DNA of 64,000 bases. It comes from Plantibacter sp050587525 (lineage in GTDB: Bacteria > Actinomycetota > Actinomycetes > Actinomycetales > Microbacteriaceae). Both the position numbers and the translations under genes were made by a program. The notes under the pieces are model-generated. The model saw only the letters and a list, made by a program, of their open reading frames with translations. It had not been told where the DNA came from and ran no database searches. Of this stretch, positions 34,798 through 42,894 are shown in pieces. Each line of letters starts with the position of its first letter. Within the stretch, counting starts at the first letter, position 1. Where the stretch lies: the NCBI RefSeq assembly GCF_050587525.1, contig NZ_JBOBFT010000001.1:372001-436000 (forward strand). Reading direction: 5' to 3'.

Positions 34798-34954
34798 CCG
34801 GTCACCGAGCCCGACCACCGGTCACCGAACCCGACCACCGGTCACTGAGCCTGTCGAAGTGCCATCGCCGAACACACCCTTCGACAAGCTCAGGGACCGG
34901 GGAACCGAAGTCCGACCATCACCGAACCACACCCATCGACAAGCTCAGGGGCCG
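34798..34954. repeat. Family G array in the hemD-hemB gap
   Basis: Two degenerate CGGTCACCGA(G/A)CCCGACCAC units, one intact CACTGAGCCTGTCGAAGTG unit, then two opposite units (CCCTTCGACAAGCTCAGGG, CCCATCGACAAGCTCAGGGG). The array splits the haem operon and could form large hairpins in its mRNA. Confidence 0.9.
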
Positions 34955-34968
34955 AAGGGTGCGAAACG

Positions 34969-35763
34969 CTACGCGCGCTCCTGGGCGACGCGCACGATCG
35001 CATCGATGAGCGAGTCCACCGTCTGCTGCTCGGCGACGACATCGACCCGGAGGCCGTATCCGCGCGCGTCACGTGCGGTCCGGGGACCGATCGCGGCGAT
35101 GACGGTGTCGTCGGGGATCTCGGGGAACTGGGTGCGGACCTGCTCCGCGACGCTGCCCGAGGTGACGAGGATGGCGCGGACCTTGCCGCTCGCGACATCC
35201 GCGACGATCTTGTCCGTGACGGCGACGCCGACGGTCCGGTACGCGACGACGGACTGCACGTCGTGGCCGGCGGTGATGAGGCCCTGCGTGAGGAGGGGCT
35301 TGGCGATCGCGGAACGGAGCGTGAGGAAGCGGCGCGGCTCCGGCTCGAGCGCGGTGAGCTCCTGGACCATGCCCTTGGCCGAGTTGTCCTTCGCAGGGAC
35401 GAGGTCGACCTGGTAGCCGACGGCGATGAGCGCCGCCGCGGTCGTCTCGCCGACGGCTGCGACCTTCGTGTTCTCGGGGATGCGGATGCGCTGCGAGGAG
35501 AGGACGTCGACCGTCGTGGCGCTCGTGACGGTGAGCCAGTCGAACTCGCCCGCTTCGAGTGCTGTGAGAGCGGCCGTGAGCGATTCGGGGTCGTCGGTGT
35601 TCGCGAAGTTGATCATGGGCGCGACGACGGGCGAGCCGCCCTTGCCACGAACGGTTCCGGCGACGCTGTCGCCCCAGGGGCCGCCGCGCGGCACGAGGAC
35701 GCGCCACCCGCCGAGCGGCTTGGCCGCGGTGGGGATGTTGATGGGCGTCGTCCAGTCGTTCAC
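34969..35763 (-). CDS. hemD: Uroporphyrinogen-III synthase
   Basis: 264 residues from a GTG at 35763 that overlaps the hemC stop (GTGA). HemD is poorly conserved, but the two-domain pattern fits: WRVLVPRGGPWGDSVAGTVR at the N-terminus, a central FDWLTVTSATTVDVL, VAAVGETTAAALIAVGYQVD, and in the second domain ILVTSGSVAEQVRTQF and VIAAIGPRTARDARGYGLRV. It closes hydroxymethylbilane to uroporphyrinogen III. Assignment is strengthened by position between hemC and hemB. Confidence 0.92.
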   Translation of the reverse strand: MNDWTTPINIPTAAKPLGGWRVLVPRGGPWGDSVAGTVRGKGGSPVVAPMINFANTDDPESLTAALTALEAGEFDWLTVTSATTVDVLSSQRIRIPENTKVAAVGETTAAALIAVGYQVDLVPAKDNSAKGMVQELTALEPEPRRFLTLRSAIAKPLLTQGLITAGHDVQSVVAYRTVGVAVTDKIVADVASGKVRAILVTSGSVAEQVRTQFPEIPDDTVIAAIGPRTARDARGYGLRVDVVAEQQTVDSLIDAIVRVAQERA

Positions 35764-36710
35764 TTCGCGCCTCCCAGTGGTGCGAGTTCTGCTGCTCCGG
35801 CTTCGAGGAGTTCGTCCGCGAGGGCGACGCCGAGGGCGTCGGCGGCGTGCAGGAGTTCGCGGCCGTGTCCGTCGCCGTCGAAGCCCTCCGCTCGGCTCTC
35901 CTTGCGGATGGAGGTGGTGCCGTCGAGCGAGTAGACGGCGCTCTGCAGGACGAGGACGTCGCCGTCGAGCCATGCCGCTGCACCGACGGGAGCCGCGCAT
36001 CCGGCTTCGAGGCGGCGAAGGACGGCCCGCTCGGCCGAGATCTGCCAGCGGCTCGGAGCGTGTTCGAGCGTTGAGACTGCTCCGACGACCGACGAGTCCT
36101 CACGGTCGAGGCACTCGATCGCGAGCGCGCCCTGGCCGGGGGCGGTGGGCCACGAGTCGATGTCGAACAGGCCGGTGACCGCGTCGAGGCGGTCGATGCG
36201 GGTGAGGCCGGCCGCGGCGAGGACGATCGCGTCGAGCTCGCCCTCCTCCACCCGACGGAGACGCGAATCGATGTTGCCGCGCAGGTCCACGACGTCGAGA
36301 TCCGGTCGGGCGGCACGCAACTGGGCGATGCGTCGCGGGGATCCGGTGCCGACGCGGGCGCCGATCGGCAGCTCGTCGATGCCGCGGCCGTCCGAAGCGC
36401 ACAGGGCGTCGCGCGGGTCCTCGCGCGGCGGGACCGCGGCGATCGTGAAGCCTTCGAGCGGAGCGGTGGGGAGGTCCTTCAGGGAGTGGACGACGAGGTC
36501 GCACACGTCATCGAGGAGGGCGTCGCGAAGGGCGTTGACGAACACGCCGGTGCCGCCGATCGTCGACAACGATTCACGGCTCGTGTCGCCGTGCGTCGTG
36601 ATGGTGATGAGCTCGACGCCCTCACCCGTCGCGGCCGACAGGGCGTCGGCCACGTGACCGGTCTGTGCGAGCGCGAGGGTGCTGCCGCGGGTTCCGATGC
36701 GAAGGGTCAC
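35760..36710 (-). CDS. hemC: Hydroxymethylbilane synthase (porphobilinogen deaminase)
   Basis: 316 residues from the GTG at 36710, which overlaps the hemH stop (GTGA). RIGTRGSTLALAQTGHVADA, VVHSLKDLPT, GTGSPRRIAQLRAARPDLDV, LRGNIDSRLRRVEEGELDAI and the dipyrromethane-cofactor cysteine in LEAGCAAPVGA are diagnostic. It polymerises four porphobilinogens into hydroxymethylbilane. A longer in-frame 5' extension exists but is the hemH 3' end. Confidence 0.95.
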   Translation of the reverse strand: MTLRIGTRGSTLALAQTGHVADALSAATGEGVELITITTHGDTSRESLSTIGGTGVFVNALRDALLDDVCDLVVHSLKDLPTAPLEGFTIAAVPPREDPRDALCASDGRGIDELPIGARVGTGSPRRIAQLRAARPDLDVVDLRGNIDSRLRRVEEGELDAIVLAAAGLTRIDRLDAVTGLFDIDSWPTAPGQGALAIECLDREDSSVVGAVSTLEHAPSRWQISAERAVLRRLEAGCAAPVGAAAWLDGDVLVLQSAVYSLDGTTSIRKESRAEGFDGDGHGRELLHAADALGVALADELLEAGAAELAPLGGAK

Positions 36711-37960
36711 GGTGCCAACCCGGCCAGCGCGGGTTTGAACCCGAGCCTCGCGTTCTCGCAGCAACCCGGTCGACACACGTCGTACCAGGGGCCGAGGTCG
36801 GTCATGGCGGGGCGGTCCTCGACGGGCACGCCGTCACGACGCTCGAGGACGAGGTCGACGAGGCCCTTCACGTACGCGGCGGCCGTTCCCGGCGTCGGCA
36901 CGCGGACCGCGGACAGACCGTGCTCGCCAGCCGTCTCGATCGCTTCGTTGTCGAGGTCCCACATGACTTCCATGTGGTCGCTCACGAATCCGAGCGGGAC
37001 GATCACGATGGCCTTGCGGCCCTTCGCGGGGAGCTCGGCGATCGCATCGTTGATGTCCGGTTCGAGCCACGGCATGCTGGGCGGGCCGGAACGGGACTGG
37101 TAGACGAGCTGCCACGGGACCGTGACATCGCTGCCGAGCCCGAGGTCGCGGACGGCCGCCTCCATGACGACCTCTGCGACGGCGAGGTGCTGAGCCTCGT
37201 ACGCGCCGTGATCGCCGAATCCGCGGAAGTCGGGACCCGACTTGGCGGCATCGCCCGTCGGGATCGAGTGCGTCGCGAACAGCACCTCGATCTCGGTGGC
37301 CGCGTCGAGCTCGGGCTGCTCGCGGAGGTAGGTGGCGATGGCGTCGCGGACACCGTCGATGAACGGCGTCACGAATCCGGGGTGGTCGAAGAACTGACGC
37401 ACCTTGTCGATCTGGATCTTGCCCGCGAGGCCCGTCTCGTCGAGCGCGATCGCGAAGTCCTCGCGGTACTGACGGCAGCTCGAATAGGAGGAGTACGCGC
37501 TCGTGGCGATCGCGATGAGCTTCGTGTATCCGGCCTCGTCCGCCTCGCGCAGGGCATCGCGGAGGTACGGGTCCCAGTTGCGGTTGCCCCAGAGGACGGG
37601 CAGGTCGATGCCGCGCGAGGCGAGCTCGAGTTCCAGTGCGGCCTTGAGGGCACGGTTCTGGTCATTGATGGGGCTCACGCCGCCGAAGTGGCGGTAGTGG
37701 TGAGCGACCTCTTCGAGGCGTTCCTCGGGGATGCCTCGGCCACGCGTGACGTTGCGGAGGAAGGGGATGACATCGTCCTGACCCTCCGGTCCGCCGAAGC
37801 CTGCGAGCAGGATGGCGTCGTACGCGACGGGCTCGGTGACGTGCGCGGCGCCGGACGCTGCGGCATCGGTCGCGCCACGGACGACGCGGTCGGCGCTCGG
37901 GACGCGATCAGCGCTCGTCGCGCCGTCGATGCCGGTCGAACCCAAATTCATCGCCGCCAT
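36707..37960 (-). CDS. hemH: Coproporphyrin ferrochelatase (CpfC/HemH)
   Basis: 417 residues. It inserts iron into coproporphyrin III. LLAGFGGPEGQDDVIPFLRN, HHYRHFGGVSPINDQNRALK, ATSAYSSYSSCRQYREDF, the active-site histidine in VLFATHSIPTGDAAKSGPDF and VPLGFVSDHMEVMWDLDNEA are family features. A CRPGCCENAR cluster near the C-terminus is the cysteine set that binds a [2Fe-2S] cluster in actinobacterial enzymes. An Ala-rich N-terminal extension of about 45 residues precedes the core. It overlaps hemQ by one base (TGATG). Confidence 0.95.
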   Translation of the reverse strand: MAAMNLGSTGIDGATSADRVPSADRVVRGATDAAASGAAHVTEPVAYDAILLAGFGGPEGQDDVIPFLRNVTRGRGIPEERLEEVAHHYRHFGGVSPINDQNRALKAALELELASRGIDLPVLWGNRNWDPYLRDALREADEAGYTKLIAIATSAYSSYSSCRQYREDFAIALDETGLAGKIQIDKVRQFFDHPGFVTPFIDGVRDAIATYLREQPELDAATEIEVLFATHSIPTGDAAKSGPDFRGFGDHGAYEAQHLAVAEVVMEAAVRDLGLGSDVTVPWQLVYQSRSGPPSMPWLEPDINDAIAELPAKGRKAIVIVPLGFVSDHMEVMWDLDNEAIETAGEHGLSAVRVPTPGTAAAYVKGLVDLVLERRDGVPVEDRPAMTDLGPWYDVCRPGCCENARLGFKPALAGLAP

Positions 37961-38694
37961 CAGCGGACCACCTCGATCGCTTCTGCTGCTGTGATGCGGC
38001 GGCCCGTGAAGAACGGGACCTCCTCACGGACGTGACGGCGCGCCTCCGTGTTGCGGAGTTCGCGCATGAGGTCGACGAGGTCCACGACGTCGTCGGCTTC
38101 GAGCGGAAGCATCCACTCGTAGTCGCCGAGCGCGAACGACGCGACCGTGTTGGCGAGGACGCCCGTGAACGCCGCGCCCTTCCGACCGTGGTCGGCGAGC
38201 ATCGCACGACGCTCCGCCTCGGGGAGCAGGTACCACTCGTAGCTGCGCACGAAGGGGTACAGGCAGAGCCAGCCCTTCGGCTCGATGCCGCGGAGGAAAC
38301 CGGGCACGTGCTGGCGGTTGAACTCGGCGTCGCGGTGCACGGCCATCGCGTTCCACGTGGGCAGCAGGCCGCGCAGGGCGGTCGTGCGGCGCAGTTCGCG
38401 GAGGGCGGCCTGGAGGCCTTCGGCGGTGTCGCCGTGGATCCAGATCATGAGGTCGGCGTCGGCGCGCATGCCGGACACGTCGTAGAGGCCGCGGAGGGTC
38501 ACGCCCTGCGCGGTGATGGAGGCGATCGAGGCCTCGAGCTCCGTCGTCAGCTCGTCCGGCGGCGACACCCCCGGGCTCGCTGCTGCAACCGGGTCGCGGC
38601 GCAGAACAGCCCACAGGGTGAAACCTGACGGGCCAGTCGAGTTGTCGGGTTCGGACGAATGGTGCGATGCCTCGGCAGAGGCCGGGTGAGTCAT
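37960..38694 (-). CDS. hemQ: Coproheme decarboxylase (HemQ/ChdC)
   Basis: 244 residues from the ATG at 38694. It converts Fe-coproporphyrin III to haem b, the final step of the coproporphyrin-dependent route. PKGWLCLYPFVRSYEWYLLP contains the catalytic tyrosine, and MLADHGRKGAAFTGVLANTV includes the haem-ligand histidine region. It starts the six-gene run hemQ-H-C-D-B-L. A promoter TTGCTC-17 bp-GAGGAT ends 7 nt before the ATG. Confidence 0.95.
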   Translation of the reverse strand: MTHPASAEASHHSSEPDNSTGPSGFTLWAVLRRDPVAAASPGVSPPDELTTELEASIASITAQGVTLRGLYDVSGMRADADLMIWIHGDTAEGLQAALRELRRTTALRGLLPTWNAMAVHRDAEFNRQHVPGFLRGIEPKGWLCLYPFVRSYEWYLLPEAERRAMLADHGRKGAAFTGVLANTVASFALGDYEWMLPLEADDVVDLVDLMRELRNTEARRHVREEVPFFTGRRITAAEAIEVVR

Positions 38695-38701
38695 ACCTTC
38701 T

Positions 38702-38730
38702 ATCCTCTCCCACTCCTGGCAAGAGAGCAA
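38702..38730 (-). promoter_or_regulatory. Promoter of the hemQHCDBL operon
   Basis: Minus-strand TTGCTC (38730-38725), 17-bp spacer, GAGGAT (38707-38702), then 7 nt to the hemQ ATG, so the message would be leaderless. Confidence 0.55.
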
Positions 38731-38786
38731 AAGCGCGGAGCGGGGTTGACCTCCCAGGAACGGGATCCGAGGGGTCCGCGCGGCGC

Positions 38787-38792
38787 TACAGT
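38787..38792 (+). promoter_or_regulatory. -10 box TACAGT of a likely leaderless GNAT gene
   Basis: TACAGT ends 6 nt before the ATG at 38799. A GGAGG touches the ATG directly and is too close to serve as a ribosome binding site. Confidence 0.55.
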
Positions 38793-38798
38793 CGGAGG

Positions 38799-39251
38799 AT
38801 GAGCACCGGTTCCGACACGATCAGCTACCACGAGGCGCCGGCACGGGACATCGACCCGATCACGCTCTACCGGATCCTGCGACTGCGCGTCGACACCTTC
38901 GTCATCGAGCAGACCGCCCTGTTCTCCGACCTCGACGGTCGTGACATCGAGGACGAGACCCTGCTCGCGTGGGCGGACGAGGCCGGCGAGGTCGTCGCGA
39001 CCCTCCGCGTGCTCACCGATCCCGATGTCATCGTCATCGGTCGTGTCGCGACGGCGCCTTCCGCGCGTGGCCGCGGCATCGGCGGGTCCCTCATGCAGCG
39101 GGCGGTCGATGCGAACCGTGACCGTCCGATCCGCATCGAGGCGCAGGAGCGCCTGTCCGGTTGGTACGCGGGATTCGGCTTCGAGCCGTGCGGCCCCACC
39201 TACGTTGAGGACGACATCCTGCACGTGCCGATGCTCCGTCCCGCGGGCTGA
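38799..39251 (+). CDS. GNAT-family N-acetyltransferase, ElaA-like
   Basis: 150 residues. LYRILRLRVDTFVIEQ at the N-terminus and the DLDGRDIEDETLLAW segment are characteristic of the ElaA subfamily. The acetyl-CoA-binding motif A is VIGRVATAPSARGRGIGGSL, followed by RIEAQERLSGWYAGFGFEPC. Substrate unknown. It is divergent from hemQ with 104 bp between start codons, and its promoter region overlaps that of the haem operon. Confidence 0.9.
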   Translation: MSTGSDTISYHEAPARDIDPITLYRILRLRVDTFVIEQTALFSDLDGRDIEDETLLAWADEAGEVVATLRVLTDPDVIVIGRVATAPSARGRGIGGSLMQRAVDANRDRPIRIEAQERLSGWYAGFGFEPCGPTYVEDDILHVPMLRPAG

Positions 39252-39266
39252 CGCGGCCCCTGCGCC

Positions 39267-39307
39267 CGGTCCCTGAACCCCGCCCGGTCCCTGAGCCTGT
39301 CGAAGGG
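39267..39307. repeat. Family G repeats between GNAT and DUF5655 genes
   Basis: One truncated CGGTCCCTGAACCCCG and one complete CGGTCCCTGAGCCTGTCGAA GGG unit between convergent genes. Confidence 0.88.
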
Positions 39308-39310
39308 CGC

Positions 39311-39667
39311 TCAGCGCGTACCGGGGCCGACCGTCGCCCATGCCTCGTCGAGGAGAGCTGCGATCGAGTCGTCCAACTGATCCGGATCACTGATCGTCAA
39401 CCGATGCGTGACGACCTTCTTCGTCGTGGGGAACGCCTGCAGGAGGAGCGGATGCGAGGCCTCCCGCAGGAGGTCGATCGCGATCTCCAGTCGACCGGAC
39501 TTCAGGAACGCCGCCGCGAACACGCGTCTGCGCGCCCATGCGACCTCGGTCGGATGCACGCGTTCCTCGGATTCGCCAGCGGCCAGGACCAGGTCACGGA
39601 ACCCGCGGAACATCGCGACGGCACCCTGGGGCTCGCCGCTGAGGAACTCCTCGAGCGTCATCGTCAT
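39311..39667 (-). CDS. Small protein with a DUF5655-like domain
   Basis: 118 residues from the ATG at 39667 (GGGCGG upstream; a further in-frame ATG is at 39661). The sequence has FLSGEPQGAVAMFRGFRDLV, then VFAAAFLKSGRLEIAIDLLR and THRLTISDPDQLDDSIAALL near the end. This matches the DUF5655 pattern, a small domain often found with DUF4287 or endonuclease-like proteins. No catalytic residues are known. Function unknown. Confidence 0.7.
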   Translation of the reverse strand: MTMTLEEFLSGEPQGAVAMFRGFRDLVLAAGESEERVHPTEVAWARRRVFAAAFLKSGRLEIAIDLLREASHPLLLQAFPTTKKVVTHRLTISDPDQLDDSIAALLDEAWATVGPGTR

Positions 39668-39700
39668 CCGCCCATGATGCTCCTGCGTCCCTCGTATTTC

Positions 39701-39790
39701 CACAATTCAGGAACATCGGCACAATTCAGGACGATGCCACCCGAAACGCCGCACAGGCGTCCTGAATTCTGGAAATGATCCTGAATTCTG
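39701..39790. repeat. Palindrome family C, copy 1 (90 bp, nested arms)
   Basis: Two copies of CACAATTCAGGA (39701 and 39720) are mirrored by two copies of TCCTGAATTCTG (39760 and 39779). The outer-to-inner spacing is 19 bp on both sides and the inner arms start 40 bp apart. The copy at 53533 has identical dimensions. Confidence 0.93.
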
Positions 39791-39867
39791 AAACGCCTGT
39801 GGGGATGGTACGAGGCCGCGCGGGCGGTGCCGGCGGGCGGGCTGCGCGGGGTGCGCGAGGCGCGGGA

Positions 39868-40113
39868 CTAGCGCGTGAAGGAACGGACGATGCCCCATAC
39901 GGCGAGGCCGACGAGCGCCGCAGCACCCGCGACACCGGCGATGAACACGGCCGGCTGCTCCTCCTTGACGGTCTGCACCTTCGCGGTCACCTTGTCGGTG
40001 GCGCGACGCACCTGCTTGGGCACGTTGAGCTTGTCCTCGATGGCGTTGAGCGTCGCAACGAGCTCGGCACGAGCCTCTTCAGGCGTCGGGACGCCGTTCG
40101 AATCAGCGGTCAT
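39868..40113 (-). CDS. DUF3618-domain small membrane protein
   Basis: 81 residues from the ATG at 40113. TPEEARAELVATLNAIEDKL is the DUF3618 signature, followed by a basic/charged helix (RATDKVTAKVQTVKEEQ) and one C-terminal transmembrane segment (FIAGVAGAAALVGLAVWGIV). It overlaps the holin-like gene by 11 nt and forms a three-gene envelope unit with it and the YtxH gene. Confidence 0.88.
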   Translation of the reverse strand: MTADSNGVPTPEEARAELVATLNAIEDKLNVPKQVRRATDKVTAKVQTVKEEQPAVFIAGVAGAAALVGLAVWGIVRSFTR

Positions 40114-40513
40114 ACTCGCCAACCCCCTTCACCGCTTTGATGTCTTCCTTCACGTTGTCGATCGGGCTCGGATCTTCGTTGATCTTCTTGAAGAACCGAA
40201 GACCGATGAGGACCAGGATGCCCGCGATCACGACGAACAGGACGAAGACGATGAGCGCCGCGAGCCACGCGGGCAGCACGAGCGCAAGAGCCAGGATGGC
40301 GACGGCGACGAGGACGCCGACCGCGAAGAACAGGAACACGGCGGCGCCGGCGACGAACGCCGCACCGATGCCCGCGTATTTGCCCTTGTGGGCGAGCTGC
40401 GTCTTCGCGTTGGCGATCTCCGCCTTGACGAGGTTGCTCAGGATGCCCGGCAGCTGACCGACGAGCGTCAGAAGCGACTCGTCGTTCTTGTCCGTTGGTC
40501 TGCGATCTCTCAC
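40103..40513 (-). CDS. Phage-holin-like (DUF1469) membrane protein
   Basis: 136 residues from a GTG at 40513 (GGAG upstream). An amphipathic N-terminus (LLTLVGQLPGILSNLVKAEI) precedes two long hydrophobic segments (IGAAFVAGAAVFLFFAVGVL and LAALIVFVLFVVIAGILVLI), the layout of the phage holin superfamily 6/DUF1469. In actinobacteria these genes commonly occur with DUF3618 and YtxH genes, as here. There is no phage context, so it is a chromosomal membrane-stress protein rather than a lysis gene. Confidence 0.88.
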   Translation of the reverse strand: MRDRRPTDKNDESLLTLVGQLPGILSNLVKAEIANAKTQLAHKGKYAGIGAAFVAGAAVFLFFAVGVLVAVAILALALVLPAWLAALIVFVLFVVIAGILVLIGLRFFKKINEDPSPIDNVKEDIKAVKGVGEYDR

Positions 40514-40526
40514 GAGGATGCTCCGC

Positions 40527-40964
40527 CTACTGTTCGTTCTTCGGCTTGGCAGCCGCGCTCGGCTTCCGCGCAGCAGGCTTCTTCGCTGCAGCGGAGGACG
40601 AAGACGACTTCGTGGAAGCGGCCGGCTTCGACTTCTCGGCGACCGCGTCGTCGATGGCGTCCTGGACGTCCTCGACCGTGCTCTCGGCCTTGTCGATGGC
40701 GCGATCCAGCTTCTGACCGGGGGTGCCGGAGGGCTGCGCGACGATGTTCGCGACACCCTTGACGCCGGTCCAGAGCGCTGCCGGGATCTCGCTGACGCGG
40801 GCCTTCGCGAAGTCTTCGACCTTGCTCACCTGAGCCTGGACGGGCTTCGCGTTCCACACCTTCAGCCACTGCTTCTTGATCTGCTCGTACCGCTCACGCC
40901 CGGCCCTCGTCCCGAGCACATAGCCCGTGAGTCCGCCGACGACGAAAAGGATCTTGCCCTTCAT
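40527..40964 (-). CDS. YtxH-domain protein with Lys/Ala-rich tail
   Basis: 145 residues. The N-terminal MKGKILFVVGGLTGYVLGTR is the YtxH glycine-rich membrane-inserted helix, followed by RAGRERYEQIKKQW. The middle is amphipathic and helical. The last ~35 residues are Ser/Ala/Lys-rich (KKPAARKPSAAAKPKNEQ) like a histone-H1-type tail. It begins the three-gene envelope unit. Confidence 0.88.
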   Translation of the reverse strand: MKGKILFVVGGLTGYVLGTRAGRERYEQIKKQWLKVWNAKPVQAQVSKVEDFAKARVSEIPAALWTGVKGVANIVAQPSGTPGQKLDRAIDKAESTVEDVQDAIDDAVAEKSKPAASTKSSSSSAAAKKPAARKPSAAAKPKNEQ

Positions 40965-41111
40965 GGAGCCTCCATCCGTTCATGATGCATCGGAACGTTG
41001 CAACTGTTCCAGCGTAGTCCGCGATGCGTTTCGCGCCACCTTCTGTGTCCGGGGTTGACAGAAATGCATGTCGCGCACGGCATATGATGCACGTTCCCTC
41101 CCCTCTTTCCG

Positions 41112-41170
41112 CCGAGGTGAGGCTTCCGGTCGTTCAGAACGATCTGGAACAACCGGAAGCCTCACCTCGG
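41112..41170. repeat. Palindrome family A, copy 2 (59 bp, 55-bp core)
   Basis: 23-bp arms starting CCGAGGTGAGGCTTCCGGT pair with one wobble (41112-41134 with 41148-41170). The core 41114-41168 is exactly 55 bp, as in copy 1. It lies 28 bp 3' of the cgoX stop. Confidence 0.92.
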
Positions 41171-41197
41171 CAGCCCAGGCACGCGGGGCCGGTCGAG

Positions 41198-42892
41198 TCA
41201 GAGGGTCAGGGCGGCGTGACGGATGCGCTTCGCCGCGACGTGCGCATCGGGCACGACCGATGCGAGCCCCGTCCCGGACAGCCACCCACCCGTCACGGCG
41301 AGGTCCGGGACCTCGTCGACGAGGGCGCGGACGGCCTCAGCACGTTCCTTCTGACCACGAGCGGCCGCCGGCTGGGTCCCGGTCCACGACACACGATCGA
41401 AGCCCTGGACGCTCTCACGACGGAGCTCGAGCCCGAGCATCGCGGAGGCATCCGCGAGCGCGATCGTGAGGAGTTCCTCATCGCCGAGCGCACCCGTCGC
41501 GTTGGCCTCGCCCTGACGGCCGAACGACACCCGGACGACGTGCCGATGCGGGCCGGCCTGCTCGGCGAGCCACGACCACTTGGCCGTCGCATGCGTGAGC
41601 GCTTTCGCGTGCAGCTGCGACCCGGGGACCACGAGCAGCCCGGAACCGCGGGGAGCACTGTCGAGCGCGGGCTCGTCGATGACGATGGTGACGAGTTCGA
41701 CGGGCGCGGGTTCCGGGGCTGGAGCGATGGCCGCGAGGTCCGCGGCGCCGAGCGCGACGTCATCGGCTCCCGAAGCGGCAACCTGGCGAACAGCCGCCGA
41801 CTGCGATCCGGCGCCGTGCTCATCGTCCGCCGCGAGGAGGGCGAGGGACGGATCCGCGTCGGCGAGCAGATTGCGGGCGAGCGGTTCCGGCGTCGCGACG
41901 ATCACGAGATCCGCCTCGAGGATGCGACCGTCGGTGAGCGCGACGTACCAGGCCGGGCCGTTCCCGGCAGACGAAGCAGACGAAGCGGACGAAGCGGCCG
42001 ACGGTGCTGACGGCGCCGACGGAGCTGACGGAGTCCCTGCGACACGCGATGCAGCGCGCTCAGCCATCGACGGCAGACCGACATCGCCTTCACCCACGCC
42101 TTCGCCGTCCGCGTCGATGTCGAATGGCGTGCGCGAGATCCCGGTGACCGCGACGCCCGTGACGAGCGTCGCGCCCTTCTCGGTGAGCGCTTCGGCGAGC
42201 GCGTCGACGAGGACCGTCATCCCGCCGCGGAGGCCGCCGACGGCCGCACCAGCGGGAACGTTCTCACGCAGATCGGCGACCGCGAGCGACAACGCGCCCG
42301 TTCTCGTCATCGCCGCGTTCAGGCCGGGGGCTGCGCGTTCGACGTCGAGGTCGTCCGGCATCGCCGAATACACGCCGGAGGTGACGGGCGCGACGAGCAG
42401 GTCGTGCACCGCATCGCCCATCCGTTTGCGGACGAGTGCACCCAGATTGCGTTCCGTGCCGATCGTCAGAACCGGACGGACACGGTCCATGTACGCGCGG
42501 ACGGCTCCGCCCCAGCCGATGATGCGGCGCACGTCATCGGCGAGCGGGTTGCTCGGGATGCCGAGGATGCCGGCCTTCGGGAGCGGCAGGGTGCGCGGCG
42601 TCTCGCCTGGACGGGCCGAGTGCAGCCACGCGCCGGACGGGTTCGGGCGGACCACCCGATCGCTGAGCCCCAATTGTTCGATGAGTTCCGCGACGGAACC
42701 GCCGCGGGTCGCGAAGCTCTCGGCGCCGACGTCGACCTTCAGGCCGGCGATCTCGGCGCTCGAGACGGCGCCTCCGAGGCGGGGACGGGCCTCCACCACG
42801 GTGACATCGATGCCGACGGATGCGCAATCGAAGGCGGCGACGAGCCCGCCGATGCCGCCGCCGATGACGACGAGACGCTTCGCGGGAGCCAT
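41198..42892 (-). CDS. cgoX: Coproporphyrinogen III oxidase, HemY/CgoX type
   Basis: 564 residues from the ATG at 42892. The FAD-binding VVIGGGIGGLVAAFDCASVG and the RPRLGGAVSS motif open the protein; AGLKVDVGAESFATRGGSVA, APVTSGVYSAMPDDLDVERA and the C-terminal LAVTGGWLSGTGLASVVPDA are typical of HemY. Since HemQ is present it should oxidise coproporphyrinogen to coproporphyrin. Two low-complexity insertions, GTPSAPSAPSAPSAASSASS and a stretch with AAIAPAPEPAPVELV, enlarge it by roughly 70-80 residues. It follows hemE by 2 bp. Confidence 0.94.
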   Translation of the reverse strand: MAPAKRLVVIGGGIGGLVAAFDCASVGIDVTVVEARPRLGGAVSSAEIAGLKVDVGAESFATRGGSVAELIEQLGLSDRVVRPNPSGAWLHSARPGETPRTLPLPKAGILGIPSNPLADDVRRIIGWGGAVRAYMDRVRPVLTIGTERNLGALVRKRMGDAVHDLLVAPVTSGVYSAMPDDLDVERAAPGLNAAMTRTGALSLAVADLRENVPAGAAVGGLRGGMTVLVDALAEALTEKGATLVTGVAVTGISRTPFDIDADGEGVGEGDVGLPSMAERAASRVAGTPSAPSAPSAPSAASSASSASSAGNGPAWYVALTDGRILEADLVIVATPEPLARNLLADADPSLALLAADDEHGAGSQSAAVRQVAASGADDVALGAADLAAIAPAPEPAPVELVTIVIDEPALDSAPRGSGLLVVPGSQLHAKALTHATAKWSWLAEQAGPHRHVVRVSFGRQGEANATGALGDEELLTIALADASAMLGLELRRESVQGFDRVSWTGTQPAAARGQKERAEAVRALVDEVPDLAVTGGWLSGTGLASVVPDAHVAAKRIRHAALTL

Positions 42893-42894
42893 CG

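Noticed and set aside
40103..40513. Phage remnant suggested by a holin-like protein
   Set aside because: No lysin, capsid or integrase genes; the gene sits in the common actinobacterial YtxH/DUF3618 set.
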